Shown here: piece by piece, positions 32,839 to 41,700 of the stretch
Position numbering within the stretch: position 1 is the first letter of the stretch
Layout: each line of letters begins with the position of its first letter
Assembly (NCBI RefSeq): GCF_014641555.1
Contig: NZ_BMHY01000001.1
Coordinates: forward strand, 1 to 64,000
Direction: 5' to 3'
Length of the DNA: 64,000 nt
From: Paenibacillus radicis (ex Gao et al. 2016)
Lineage (GTDB): Bacteria > Bacillota > Bacilli > Paenibacillales > Paenibacillaceae
Notes under the pieces: generated by a model
The model's input: only the letters and a program-made list of their open reading frames with translations
What the model was told of the DNA's origin: nothing
Database searches by the model: none
Translations under genes and position numbers: made by a program

Positions 32839-35800
32839 ATGGCTAAAAGCAAAAAACCGAGAAGCGCCAAAGGGCGAAGACCGCTCTTCTATGTCGACAA
32901 TCCGAATGCTTCCGAATTAAAGTGGCTGGACGATTTGAATAAAAGAAAAGTCGCACAGCCGTCTAGTCAGGCAATAAATACGCCGGCACCTGCACAAGCA
33001 GCTCAGCAATCGCAACCCGTACAGCCGACGCAGGAAACGAGAAGCGTCAGCATTAACGCGATTGGAGTACCGATTGTACCAGAGCCTGTCGATGCAGTCG
33101 AAAATGAAACGCCGCCAGCACCAGTCGTTTCACTTCCGATTACTGAGTTTGCACAAACAACAGCAGAAACGAACAGCAGAACTGCCGAGCCGAGCTATGA
33201 TCAAAAATTAGAGAAGCTGGTGGAGAAGCAGGACTTGTATGAGCCCGTTCCGTTCATCTATACCGATGATTTGGTCGATGGTGCCATTACAGGCGACAAA
33301 ATAGCTACAGGGGCAGTTGAGGGCGAGCATTTGCGAGCTGGCAGCATCGATTCCAAGGCGATAGCCGACTTTGCGATAGACAGCATACACATCATCAATG
33401 GCGCGGTGAACGGAGCGAAAATTAAGCCTGATTCGATTCATACCACTCATTTGATGAATAATTCCATTACCGGGGATAAAATATTGGATCAATCGATCTC
33501 CGGCAGCAAGCTTGCAGATGACAGCATTACGTCTGATAAGCTTGCCGACCGGACGATCAGCTCCGATAAAATCGCAGAGGGTTCCATTGAAGCGAAGCAT
33601 CTGAAGCAAATGATCATAACAGAGAAATTGCTGGACAATCAATCGGTGACGTCTGACAAAATCAAGAGCGGGGCTGTCCGTCCGGAAAACATTGCGAATG
33701 AGTCCATCAATAGCTCCAAGCTCGCTGACGGCGCGGTTACCCGTTCCAAGCTGCGGGACGGGGCGGTGGGCAGTGATAAAATCGCAGCGGAGACTGTCGA
33801 TTCCGTACATTTGAAGCCGGGGCTGATATTAGCTGAACATGTAGCGGTAGGTATTGTACAGGGAAAGCATTTGGCCCCGGGCGCAATCGCAGCAGAACAT
33901 TTGGCCGAAGGAGCAATAGGGGCAAGGGAGCTGCAGTCCGGGGCGGTAACATCCGGGCATCTGGCGCAAAGCGCAGTAGACGCGTCACATCTTCAACCGT
34001 CGGCCGTCCTTGGTACCCACATCGGCCAAAGGCAAATCGAAAGCGGTCATCTCGCTGAGCAGGCCGTCACGTCGGCTAAGCTGCTTGATCAATCGGTGTC
34101 CACCATCAAGCTGGTTGATCATGCCGTAACGGTTTCTAAGCTTGCAGAGCAAAGCGTGACTGCTGTAAAGCTGGCGGATGATGCGGTGCAAACCCGGCAT
34201 TTGAATCGCGGCAGCATCGTAGCGGATAAAATCGCTGATGAACAAATTCAGCAGCGCCATCTGGCTGAAGGGGCTGTATCCGGAAAGCAGCTCCAGTATG
34301 AATCGGTTGGCAATGAGCATTTGCTGGATAGCGCGGTAGATGACACGAAGCTTGCAGCAGCTTCTGTCCAGATGAAGCATATTGCAGGCGCCTCGGTGGG
34401 AGGCGAGCAGCTTGTAGAGCAATCTGTGTCTGAGGGTAAGCTTGCTGAAGGTGCTGTTAGCGAATCGAAAATTGCTAGCGGAGCTATTTCCACCCGGCAT
34501 TTGCAGGATGAGCTCGTCACTTTCGAAAAAATCGGACTGGAAGCTGTTCGATCTTATCATCTATCGGCCGGATCAGTAACGGAAGAAGCAATTTCGCCTG
34601 AAGCGGTAAATGGACAGCATTTGCAGCAGGCAATCGTGGAGCAGCAGCATTTAGCCCGCCAATCGGTTGGTACGGAAGCGCTGCAGGATGGTTCGGTGAC
34701 GAGCGGCAAGCTGGCTATCGGAGTCGTGACGGAACGGTATTTGGCCCCGGGCGTAGTGTTCTCGCATCATTTAGCCGACTATGTTGTCAATTCATTGAAG
34801 TTATCTCCTGAGGCTGTGTCGACGGATAAAATGGCAGACAGCAGTGTAACGGCTTCGAAATTGGCGGACGGCAGCGTCGGCCGATCCAAGCTGCAACCGG
34901 GAATCATAGATGCCTCATTGCTTGCAGATGGCTCGGTTGGTGTGCAGCACCTGCAGACGAAATCATTCGGAGGCGAGCATTTAAAGGAGGGAACCATCGG
35001 GAGCCAGCATCTGAAAAAAGCTGCGGTTGGCAGCGAAGAGCTGGCTGACGGATCGGTTGGCTCTGCAAAGCTGGCTTCTGGTGCAGTGCTGACGAAGCAT
35101 ATTGAGGACGAAGCAATTCAGAGCCGCCATATATTGAATGCCTCGGTGCTAGGCATCCATATTGGCGAGAGCAGCATTCGCGACGGACACATTGCCGATG
35201 GGGCAGTGAATGCGGCAAAGCTTGCGGCAAATAGCGTCGGATCGGGACATCTGCGTGAAGGATCTGTCAGCAGCTTTCATCTGCAGCCAGACTCTGTTGG
35301 AACAGCGCATATTGCAGATTTTTCTGTAACGGAGAGCAAGCTTGCGGAGCTTTCGGTAGGCTCTATCCAATTGCAGCCGTTGTCGGTAAAGGGCGAACAT
35401 CTAACGATTAGCAGCGTGTCCGAGGACATCTTGCAGGATGAATCGGTAACGTCCGCCAAATTGTCGGCAGCAGCGGTGTCCGGTGAGCATATTCAATTGG
35501 AGACAATTGCGGGCAAACATTTGAAGGCGGAGACGGTGCAAGGCTACCATATCCGTAAAGGTTCTATTACATCGGCTCATTTAAGCGGAGAAGTATGGCG
35601 GTCGGATAAGGTTGCAGATGAGAGCATTGGCGGAAGCAAGCTGGTGGAGGGTTCAGTAGGTCAACGCCAGTTGGCAGATGCGAGCGTGACGGAAGCGAAG
35701 CTGGACGATGCTAGCGTAACGGAGTCGAAGCTGGTCGATGCGAGCGTGACGGAGTCGAAGCTGAGTGATGTGAGCGTGACGGAATCGAAGCTAGGCGATG

Positions 35801-38800
35801 GAAGCGTGACGGAAGCGAAGCTAGGTGATGCGAGCGTGACGGAGTCGAAGCTGGGCGATGCGAGCGTGACGGAAGCGAAGCTAGGTGATGCTAGCGTGAC
35901 GGAAGCGAAGCTAGGTGATGCTAGCGTGACGGAGTCGAAGCTGAGTGCTGCAAGCGTGACGGAGTCGAAGCTAGGCGATGCAAGCGTGACGGAATCGAAG
36001 CTGAGTGATGCGAGCGTGACGGAAGCGAAGCTGAGCGATGCAAGCGTGACGGAAGCGAAGCTGAGCGATGCGAGCGTAACAGAGTCGAAGCTGGGTGATG
36101 CGAGCGTGACGGAAGCGAAGCTTGGTTATGCGAGTGTGACGGAAGCGAAGCTTGGTTATGCGAGTGTGACGGAAGCGAAGCTGGGCGATGCGAGTGTGAC
36201 GGAAGTGAAGCTGGTCGATGCGAGCGTGACGGAGTCGAAGCTGAGCGATGGAAGCGTGACGGAGTCGAAGCTTGGTTATGCGAGCGTGACGGAGTCGAAG
36301 CTGAGCAATGCAAGCGTGACGGAGTCGAAGCTAGGCGAAGCGAGCGTGACGGAAGCGAAGCTTTGTGATGCGAGCGTGACGGAAGCGAAGCTGAGCGATG
36401 CAAGCGTGACAGAAGAGAAGCTGAGCGATGCGAGCGTAACAGAGTCTAAGCTGGGCAATGCGAGTGTGACCGAATCAAAGCTGAGCAATGCGAGCGTGAC
36501 GGAAACGAAGCTGGGTGACGCAAGCGTAACGGAAGCGAAGCTGGGTGCTGCAAGCGTGACGGAAGCGAAGCTGAGTGATGCGAGCGTGACGGAAGCGAAA
36601 CTTGGTGACGCAAGCGTAACGGAAGCGAAGCTGGGCGATGCGAGCGTGACGGAATCGAAGCTGAGCGATGGAAGCGTGACGGAGTCGAAGCTGGGCGAAG
36701 CGAGCGTGACGGAGTCGAAGCTAGGCGATGCGAGCGTAACGGAATTGAAGCTGGGTGACGGTAGCGTAACGGAAGCGAAGCTGAGTGATGGAAGCGTAAC
36801 GGAAGCGAAGCTGAGTGATGGAAGCGTAACGGAAGCGAAGCTTGGTGATGCGAGCGTGACGGAGTCGAAGCTGAGCACTGCAAGCGTGACAGAAGTAAAG
36901 CTGAGCGATAGAAGCGTGACCGAAGCAAAGCTTGGTGACGGAAGCGTAACGGAAGCGAAGCTGAGTGCTGCAAGCGTGACGGAGTCGAAGCTAGGCGATG
37001 GAAGCGTGACGGAAGCGAAGCTGGGCGATGGAAGCGTGACGGAAGCGAAGCTGGGTGACGGAAGCGTTACGGAAGCAAAGTTGACTGAAGCTAGTGTAAC
37101 AGAGTCAAAGCTAGGCGATGGAAGCGTAACGGAAGAGAAGCTGAGTGCTGGAAGCGTGACAGAGTCGAAGCTAAGCGAAGCTAGTGTGACGAAGACGAAG
37201 CTGAGCGATGGAAGCGTAACGGAGTCGAAGCTGGGCAATGCGAGCGTGACGGAGTCGAAGCTAAGCGCTGCAAGCGTGACGGAGTTGAAGCTAAGCGCCG
37301 GTAGCGTGACGGAGTCGAAGCTGAGCGCTGCGAGCGTGACGGAGTCGAAGCTAAGAGATGGCAGCGTGACGGAGTCGAAGCTGGGCGAAGCGAGCGTGAC
37401 GGAAGCGAAGCTGGGCGATGGAAGCGTGACGGAGTCTAAGCTGGGCGAAGCGAGCGTAACGGAAGCGAAGCTTAGTGATGCGAGTGTGACGGAAGCGAAG
37501 CTGGGCGATGGAAGCGTGACAGAGTCGAAGCTGAGCGATGGAAGCGTGACGGAGTCGAAGCTAGGCGATGGAAGCGTGATGGAGTCAAAATTGAACGACG
37601 GAAGTGTGACAGAGTCGAAGCTGGGCGATGGAAGCGTGACGGAGTCGAAGCTGGACGCTGCAAGCGTGACGGAGTCGAAGCTGAGCGATGGAAGCGTGAC
37701 GGAGTCAAAGCTGAGTGATAGAAGCGTAACGGAGTCGAAGCTTGGTGATGCCAGCGTAACGGGATCGAAGCTGAGTGATGCGAGCGTGACGGAGTCGAAG
37801 CTTGGTGATGCGAGTGTAACGAAGTCGAAGCTCAATGATGGAAGCGTGACGGAGTCGAAGCTGGGCGATGGAAGCGTGACGGAGTCGAAGCTGGGTTATG
37901 CGAGCGTGACGGAGTCAAAGATAAGCGCAGCAAGCGTGACGGAGCTGAAGTTAGGCGCAGCAAGCGTGACGGAGTCGAAGCTAGGAGCCGGGAGCGTAAC
38001 GGAATCGAAGCTGAGTGATGCGAGCGTGACGGAAGCGAAGCTGAGCGATGGAAGTGTGACGGAAGCAAAGTTGGGTAATGCGAGTGTGACGGAGTCGAAG
38101 CTAGGAGCCGGGAGCGTAACGGGAGCGAAGCTGAGTGATGCGAGTGTCACGGGAGCCAAGCTGAGTAATGCGAGCGTGACGGAAGCGAAGCTGAGCGAAG
38201 GAAGCGTGACGGAAGCAAAGTTGGGTAATGCGAGTGTGACGGAATCGAAGCTAGGCGATGGAAGCGTGACGGAATCGAAGCTGGCTGATGTGAGCGTGAC
38301 GGAATCGAAGCTGAGCGATGGAAGCGTGACGGAATCGAAGCTGGCTGATGAGAGCGTGACGGAGTTAAAGTTATGCGATGAAAGCGTAACGGAATCAAAG
38401 TTGAGCGACGGAAGCGTAACGAAGTGGAAGTTAGGTGACGGAAGCGTAACGGAATCCAAGCTAACTGCAGACAGTGTCACAGAACCGAAGCTGAGCGATG
38501 GAAGTGTCACGAAACGGAAGCTAGGCGAAGGAAGCGTAACGGAATCCAAGTTAGCCGAAGCCAGCGTGACAGAGTCGAAGCTGAGCAATGGAAGCGTGAC
38601 GGAGTCGAAACTGGCTAATGAAAGTATAACGGAGTCGAAGCTATGTGATGAAAGCGTAACGGAATCGAAGCTGAGTGACGGAAGCGTAACAAAGTGGAAG
38701 TTAAGTGAAGGGAGCGTAACAGAAACGAAGCTGGCTGCAGCCAGCGTGACGGAGTCTAAGCTAGGCGATGCAAGTGTGACAGAAACGAAGTTAGCTGCAG

Positions 38801-39537
38801 CCAGCGTGACAGAGTCTAAGCTAGGCGATACGAGTGTAACGGAAACGAAGCTAGCTGCAGCCAGCGTGACAGAGTCGAAGCTAGGCGCTGCAAGCGTAAC
38901 AGAAACAAAGCTAGCTGAAGCAAGTGTGACAGAGTCGAAGCTAGGCGCTGCGAGTGTAACGGAAACAAAGCTAGCTGAAGCAAGTGTGACAGAGTCGAAG
39001 CTAGGCTCTGCGAGTGTAACGGAAACAAAGCTAGCTGAAGCAAGTGTGACAGAGTCGAAGCTAGGCGCTGCGAGTGTAACGGAAACAAAGCTAGCTGCGG
39101 CCAGTGTTACAGAATCGAAGCTTGCAAGAGCGAGCGTGACGACGGATGCAGTGGCGGACGGAGCCATTACGCTGGAGAAACTGGCCCCGGGCATTATTCC
39201 TAGCATCTCGGATATAGGTATCAATGAGGAATATTTCGGACTGTCGAGTCTCACCTTTAACCCCATTACTACCCCGGCTAGCAACGGAACTGTGAAGCAG
39301 CAGTTTGGCTTATGTCCGTACAGCTTTACTTCGCAGCGGGATCAGCTCGACATTCTGATCGAGTTCGATGAATCCTTCGAGAACGATGCTTATGTCGTAA
39401 CGGCGACGAGCGATCATCCTGCCTGCTATGCAGTTGTCCGTTCCAAAACAGCCAGCAGCGTTGTAATCGGTCTAATCCGTACGCGGATTAGTGATGATCC
39501 AAGCGGGAGCATCAACTGGATCGCCATCGGAAGATAA
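32839..39537 (+). CDS. Giant decapeptide-repeat protein, candidate spore-surface fibre
   Basis: Product of 2232 residues; GAAGGAGAGG precedes the ATG. Three parts are seen. Residues 1-147 are a basic start (MAKSKKPRSAKGRRP) without signal peptide, then a Pro/Gln/Thr-rich linker. Residues 148-2117 are 197 consecutive ten-residue units in unbroken register, consensus x-(S/A)-(V/I)-T-x-x-K-(L/I)-x-D. Units before about residue 948 are diverse (KL, HL or KI in the middle); later ones are nearly all SVTESKLGDA-type. Residues 2118-2232 form a separate beta-type domain with two Cys, ending NWIAIGR. Regular ADGSVTxxKL-type repeats in phage fibres and adhesins form stacked beta structures, often trimeric; I infer a long rod with a C-terminal head. 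The sigma-K-like promoter and lack of export signal suggest mother-cell synthesis and assembly on the spore. No homologue with known function is recognised. Confidence 0.85.
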   Translation: MAKSKKPRSAKGRRPLFYVDNPNASELKWLDDLNKRKVAQPSSQAINTPAPAQAAQQSQPVQPTQETRSVSINAIGVPIVPEPVDAVENETPPAPVVSLPITEFAQTTAETNSRTAEPSYDQKLEKLVEKQDLYEPVPFIYTDDLVDGAITGDKIATGAVEGEHLRAGSIDSKAIADFAIDSIHIINGAVNGAKIKPDSIHTTHLMNNSITGDKILDQSISGSKLADDSITSDKLADRTISSDKIAEGSIEAKHLKQMIITEKLLDNQSVTSDKIKSGAVRPENIANESINSSKLADGAVTRSKLRDGAVGSDKIAAETVDSVHLKPGLILAEHVAVGIVQGKHLAPGAIAAEHLAEGAIGARELQSGAVTSGHLAQSAVDASHLQPSAVLGTHIGQRQIESGHLAEQAVTSAKLLDQSVSTIKLVDHAVTVSKLAEQSVTAVKLADDAVQTRHLNRGSIVADKIADEQIQQRHLAEGAVSGKQLQYESVGNEHLLDSAVDDTKLAAASVQMKHIAGASVGGEQLVEQSVSEGKLAEGAVSESKIASGAISTRHLQDELVTFEKIGLEAVRSYHLSAGSVTEEAISPEAVNGQHLQQAIVEQQHLARQSVGTEALQDGSVTSGKLAIGVVTERYLAPGVVFSHHLADYVVNSLKLSPEAVSTDKMADSSVTASKLADGSVGRSKLQPGIIDASLLADGSVGVQHLQTKSFGGEHLKEGTIGSQHLKKAAVGSEELADGSVGSAKLASGAVLTKHIEDEAIQSRHILNASVLGIHIGESSIRDGHIADGAVNAAKLAANSVGSGHLREGSVSSFHLQPDSVGTAHIADFSVTESKLAELSVGSIQLQPLSVKGEHLTISSVSEDILQDESVTSAKLSAAAVSGEHIQLETIAGKHLKAETVQGYHIRKGSITSAHLSGEVWRSDKVADESIGGSKLVEGSVGQRQLADASVTEAKLDDASVTESKLVDASVTESKLSDVSVTESKLGDGSVTEAKLGDASVTESKLGDASVTEAKLGDASVTEAKLGDASVTESKLSAASVTESKLGDASVTESKLSDASVTEAKLSDASVTEAKLSDASVTESKLGDASVTEAKLGYASVTEAKLGYASVTEAKLGDASVTEVKLVDASVTESKLSDGSVTESKLGYASVTESKLSNASVTESKLGEASVTEAKLCDASVTEAKLSDASVTEEKLSDASVTESKLGNASVTESKLSNASVTETKLGDASVTEAKLGAASVTEAKLSDASVTEAKLGDASVTEAKLGDASVTESKLSDGSVTESKLGEASVTESKLGDASVTELKLGDGSVTEAKLSDGSVTEAKLSDGSVTEAKLGDASVTESKLSTASVTEVKLSDRSVTEAKLGDGSVTEAKLSAASVTESKLGDGSVTEAKLGDGSVTEAKLGDGSVTEAKLTEASVTESKLGDGSVTEEKLSAGSVTESKLSEASVTKTKLSDGSVTESKLGNASVTESKLSAASVTELKLSAGSVTESKLSAASVTESKLRDGSVTESKLGEASVTEAKLGDGSVTESKLGEASVTEAKLSDASVTEAKLGDGSVTESKLSDGSVTESKLGDGSVMESKLNDGSVTESKLGDGSVTESKLDAASVTESKLSDGSVTESKLSDRSVTESKLGDASVTGSKLSDASVTESKLGDASVTKSKLNDGSVTESKLGDGSVTESKLGYASVTESKISAASVTELKLGAASVTESKLGAGSVTESKLSDASVTEAKLSDGSVTEAKLGNASVTESKLGAGSVTGAKLSDASVTGAKLSNASVTEAKLSEGSVTEAKLGNASVTESKLGDGSVTESKLADVSVTESKLSDGSVTESKLADESVTELKLCDESVTESKLSDGSVTKWKLGDGSVTESKLTADSVTEPKLSDGSVTKRKLGEGSVTESKLAEASVTESKLSNGSVTESKLANESITESKLCDESVTESKLSDGSVTKWKLSEGSVTETKLAAASVTESKLGDASVTETKLAAASVTESKLGDTSVTETKLAAASVTESKLGAASVTETKLAEASVTESKLGAASVTETKLAEASVTESKLGSASVTETKLAEASVTESKLGAASVTETKLAAASVTESKLARASVTTDAVADGAITLEKLAPGIIPSISDIGINEEYFGLSSLTFNPITTPASNGTVKQQFGLCPYSFTSQRDQLDILIEFDESFENDAYVVTATSDHPACYAVVRSKTASSVVIGLIRTRISDDPSGSINWIAIGR
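33280..39189 (+). repeat. 197 in-phase 30-bp coding repeats
   Basis: From the first unit (33280) to the start of the last (39160) is 5880 bases, exactly 196 x 30, and units can be read in register throughout, so no insertion or deletion has broken the phase. Each unit encodes one decapeptide ending in (K/H)(L/I)xx. The first ~80 units have diverged in sequence; the rest are homogeneous. Confidence 0.95.
35680..39130 (+). repeat. Homogenised block of about 115 near-identical 30-bp units
   Basis: Within the giant gene, units here follow AGCGTGACGGAGTCGAAGCT plus GGGCGATGCG with few changes (GAA/GAT/GCT, GCG/GGA), as expected after recent unequal crossing-over or slippage. Towards the end (38720-39130) a 60-bp higher-order period appears, alternating TESKLG and TETKLA units. 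Confidence 0.9.
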
Positions 39538-39571
39538 TGATCAGCGGTCAAACACATTATTAGGCTTTCCT

Positions 39572-39606
39572 TACGGTCTCCATCGACCTGCGGGAAAGCC
39601 TTTTTA
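39572..39606 (+). terminator. Rho-independent terminator after the giant gene
   Basis: AGGCTTTCC (39572-39580) pairs exactly with GGAAAGCCT (39593-39601), followed by TTTTA. Confidence 0.9.
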
Positions 39607-39785
39607 CTGTGAAATTACAAAAACCAATAGAATAATCCAATGATTCGTGCCTCCAAATCCGTTCATAAACAGGTCTGTACATAAATTTGTTGATTTATCC
39701 AAGAAGACATAACTGCCTGCATGTAGATTGCCGGAAGGCTGAAATATAATGTTGCTATAAAGAAATAGAGAGGAGAAACGCCAGC

Positions 39786-40721
39786 ATGACATCGCTTACA
39801 GTTAGTCAATCGCAGCCGGTCAAAAAGAAAAAAATCAGCAGGGATGGCAAGCTATTGTTCCTGTTATCCATTCCGTTCGTCGTCTGCATGCTCGTATTCA
39901 ACTACTTCCCCGTATATGGCTGGGTTTACGCCTTTTTTGACTATAAGCCGGGCATTCCGCTGTCAGCCACGCCATTTGTCGGATTGGAGCATTTTAAAGA
40001 AATATTTACTTCCTCCTCCGATTTGGTCAACGCTTTCATTAATACGTTAGCTATGAACCTGCTGAATCTATTGTTCTCGCCGCTAGCCATCGTATTTGCC
40101 ATCATGGTCAACGAGGTTTCGTCAGGGAAGTACAAGAAATTTGTCCAAACCTTCTCTACGCTGCCCAACTTCATTAGCTGGGTACTCGTTTACTCGCTGG
40201 CTTTTGCTTTCTTCTCCGGCGAAGGCCTCATCAATATGGCGCTTGGCAAGCTTGGGTTCGACTATACCGTTCAGCCAATGGCTCACGAGAGCTCAACCTG
40301 GATGTTCCAAACCTTCCTTACCATTTGGAAAACATTAGGATGGAACGCCATCATCTATATTGCTGCCATTGCCGGCATTGATTCGGAACTGTATGACGCT
40401 GCCAGAGTTGACGGAGCCAGCCGACTGCGTACAATTTGGCATATTACGATTCCGGGCGTTTTGCCGACTTTCCTCGTGCTTACGCTGCTGAACATAAGCA
40501 ACATGCTGTCCAGCTCGTTCGATCAGTATTTCGTATTCTATAATCCATTGATAGCTGGAAAAATAGAAGTGCTGGACTATTATGCCTATCGGATGGGCGT
40601 CATTGTCGGGGATTATCCTTACGCTACGGCAGTTGGCATATTCAAGACGGCAATCAGCATTATTCTGCTGTTCTCGGTTAATAAAATTTCTAAAAAATTA
40701 CGCGGTGACAGCCTGATTTAA
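39786..40721 (+). CDS. lplB: Carbohydrate ABC transporter permease, LplB type
   Basis: Product of 311 residues, six membrane segments, with the EAA loop DSELYDAARVDGASRLRTIWHITIPG (about 200-225). Its start YFPVYGWVYAFFDYKPG and the repeated loop are typical of LplB permeases of the CUT1 class in Paenibacillus. GAGAGGAG lies nine bases upstream, and TATAAT at 39745-39750 may be the -10 element. It is the first gene of a six-gene block: two permeases, binding protein, response regulator, kinase and GH38 enzyme. No ATPase is encoded; a shared MsmX-type ATPase is expected. Confidence 0.88.
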   Translation: MTSLTVSQSQPVKKKKISRDGKLLFLLSIPFVVCMLVFNYFPVYGWVYAFFDYKPGIPLSATPFVGLEHFKEIFTSSSDLVNAFINTLAMNLLNLLFSPLAIVFAIMVNEVSSGKYKKFVQTFSTLPNFISWVLVYSLAFAFFSGEGLINMALGKLGFDYTVQPMAHESSTWMFQTFLTIWKTLGWNAIIYIAAIAGIDSELYDAARVDGASRLRTIWHITIPGVLPTFLVLTLLNISNMLSSSFDQYFVFYNPLIAGKIEVLDYYAYRMGVIVGDYPYATAVGIFKTAISIILLFSVNKISKKLRGDSLI

Positions 40722-40748
40722 GGTTCTATGGAAAGGAGCTGCTCTGGC

Positions 40749-41627
40749 ATGCTGATAGCAAAAAATCGGACATTCGATATTATCAACTATTCATTATTGG
40801 CGTTATGTGTCATTATTTGCATCTATCCCTTTTATTACGTGCTTATCTATTCCATCAGTGATCCGGCGAAGGTGGCGCAAGGCATTTTCTTGAAGCCGGC
40901 GGGTCTGGATTTCACAACGTATCAAAGTATTTTGAAATTGCCCTATATGACTAATTCCTTCTTCGTCTCGGTTGCGCGGACGGTGATTGGCACGACGCTT
41001 ACCGTCATCTGCTGCAGTTTTTTCTCTTATTTGCTAAGCAAACGGGAAATGATGCTGCGCAAGGTCGTATACCGGCTGCTCGTTGTCACGCTCTACATTA
41101 ATGCGGGTCTTATTCCTTGGTATATTACGATGAAGATGCTTAATCTGAACAACAACTTTCTGTTGTATGTGCTGCCTACTGCGATTTCCGGTTATTTTGT
41201 TATTCTCATCAAAACCTATATTGAGCAGCTGCCGGCTGCGCTTGAAGAGTCGGCGATGATGGATGGCGCCGGCTTCCTCACCTTGTTCTGGTCCATCGTA
41301 TTTCCGCTCTGCAAGCCGATTGTTGCAACCGTGGCGATTTTTGCAGCGGTGAATCAGTGGAATACTTGGATGGACAATTACTTTCTGGTTCAAAATCAAA
41401 GCTTAAAAACGCTGCAGCTGATTTTGTATGAATACTTAAATTCAGCAAATGCGCTGGCGACGATGGATGCTTCCAGCATTACGAAAAACGCGCAAAATAT
41501 CGTGTTGACGCCGGAATCGATCAAAATGTCGACTACGATGCTCGTCGCGCTGCCGATTCTGCTCGTATATCCGTTTATGCAGCGTTACTTTGTAAAAGGA
41601 ATTATGATGGGCGCGATCAAAGGATAG
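40749..41627 (+). CDS. ytcP: Carbohydrate ABC transporter permease, YtcP type
   Basis: Product of 292 residues from the ATG at 40749, which has AAAGGAGC nine bases upstream (an ATG at 40728 overlaps that site). Six membrane segments are present, with the EAA loop LPAALEESAMMDGAGFLTLFWSIVFPLCKP and NQWNTWMDNYFLV after it, as in YtcP. It pairs with the LplB-type permease 27 bases upstream. The tail PFMQRYFVKGIMMGAIKG is the family's usual C-terminus. Confidence 0.88.
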   Translation: MLIAKNRTFDIINYSLLALCVIICIYPFYYVLIYSISDPAKVAQGIFLKPAGLDFTTYQSILKLPYMTNSFFVSVARTVIGTTLTVICCSFFSYLLSKREMMLRKVVYRLLVVTLYINAGLIPWYITMKMLNLNNNFLLYVLPTAISGYFVILIKTYIEQLPAALEESAMMDGAGFLTLFWSIVFPLCKPIVATVAIFAAVNQWNTWMDNYFLVQNQSLKTLQLILYEYLNSANALATMDASSITKNAQNIVLTPESIKMSTTMLVALPILLVYPFMQRYFVKGIMMGAIKG

Positions 41628-41700
41628 CTTCCCAAACTGCGATATGCCGCCTTGCTAAAGGTTGTATATAAGAAATAAATATAAAGAGGGGATGATAGAC

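Noticed and set aside
36276-37835. Very long open frames on the minus strand inside the giant gene (also 37896-39284 and shorter ones)
   Set aside because: A 30-bp repeat without stop codons in a given frame stays open automatically. The frames have no ribosome binding sites, and their products are mirror repeats of the real gene.
35680-39130. Regular 30-bp repeats resembling a CRISPR array
   Set aside because: The units are directly adjacent without unique spacers and are in frame with a coding sequence. No cas genes are present.
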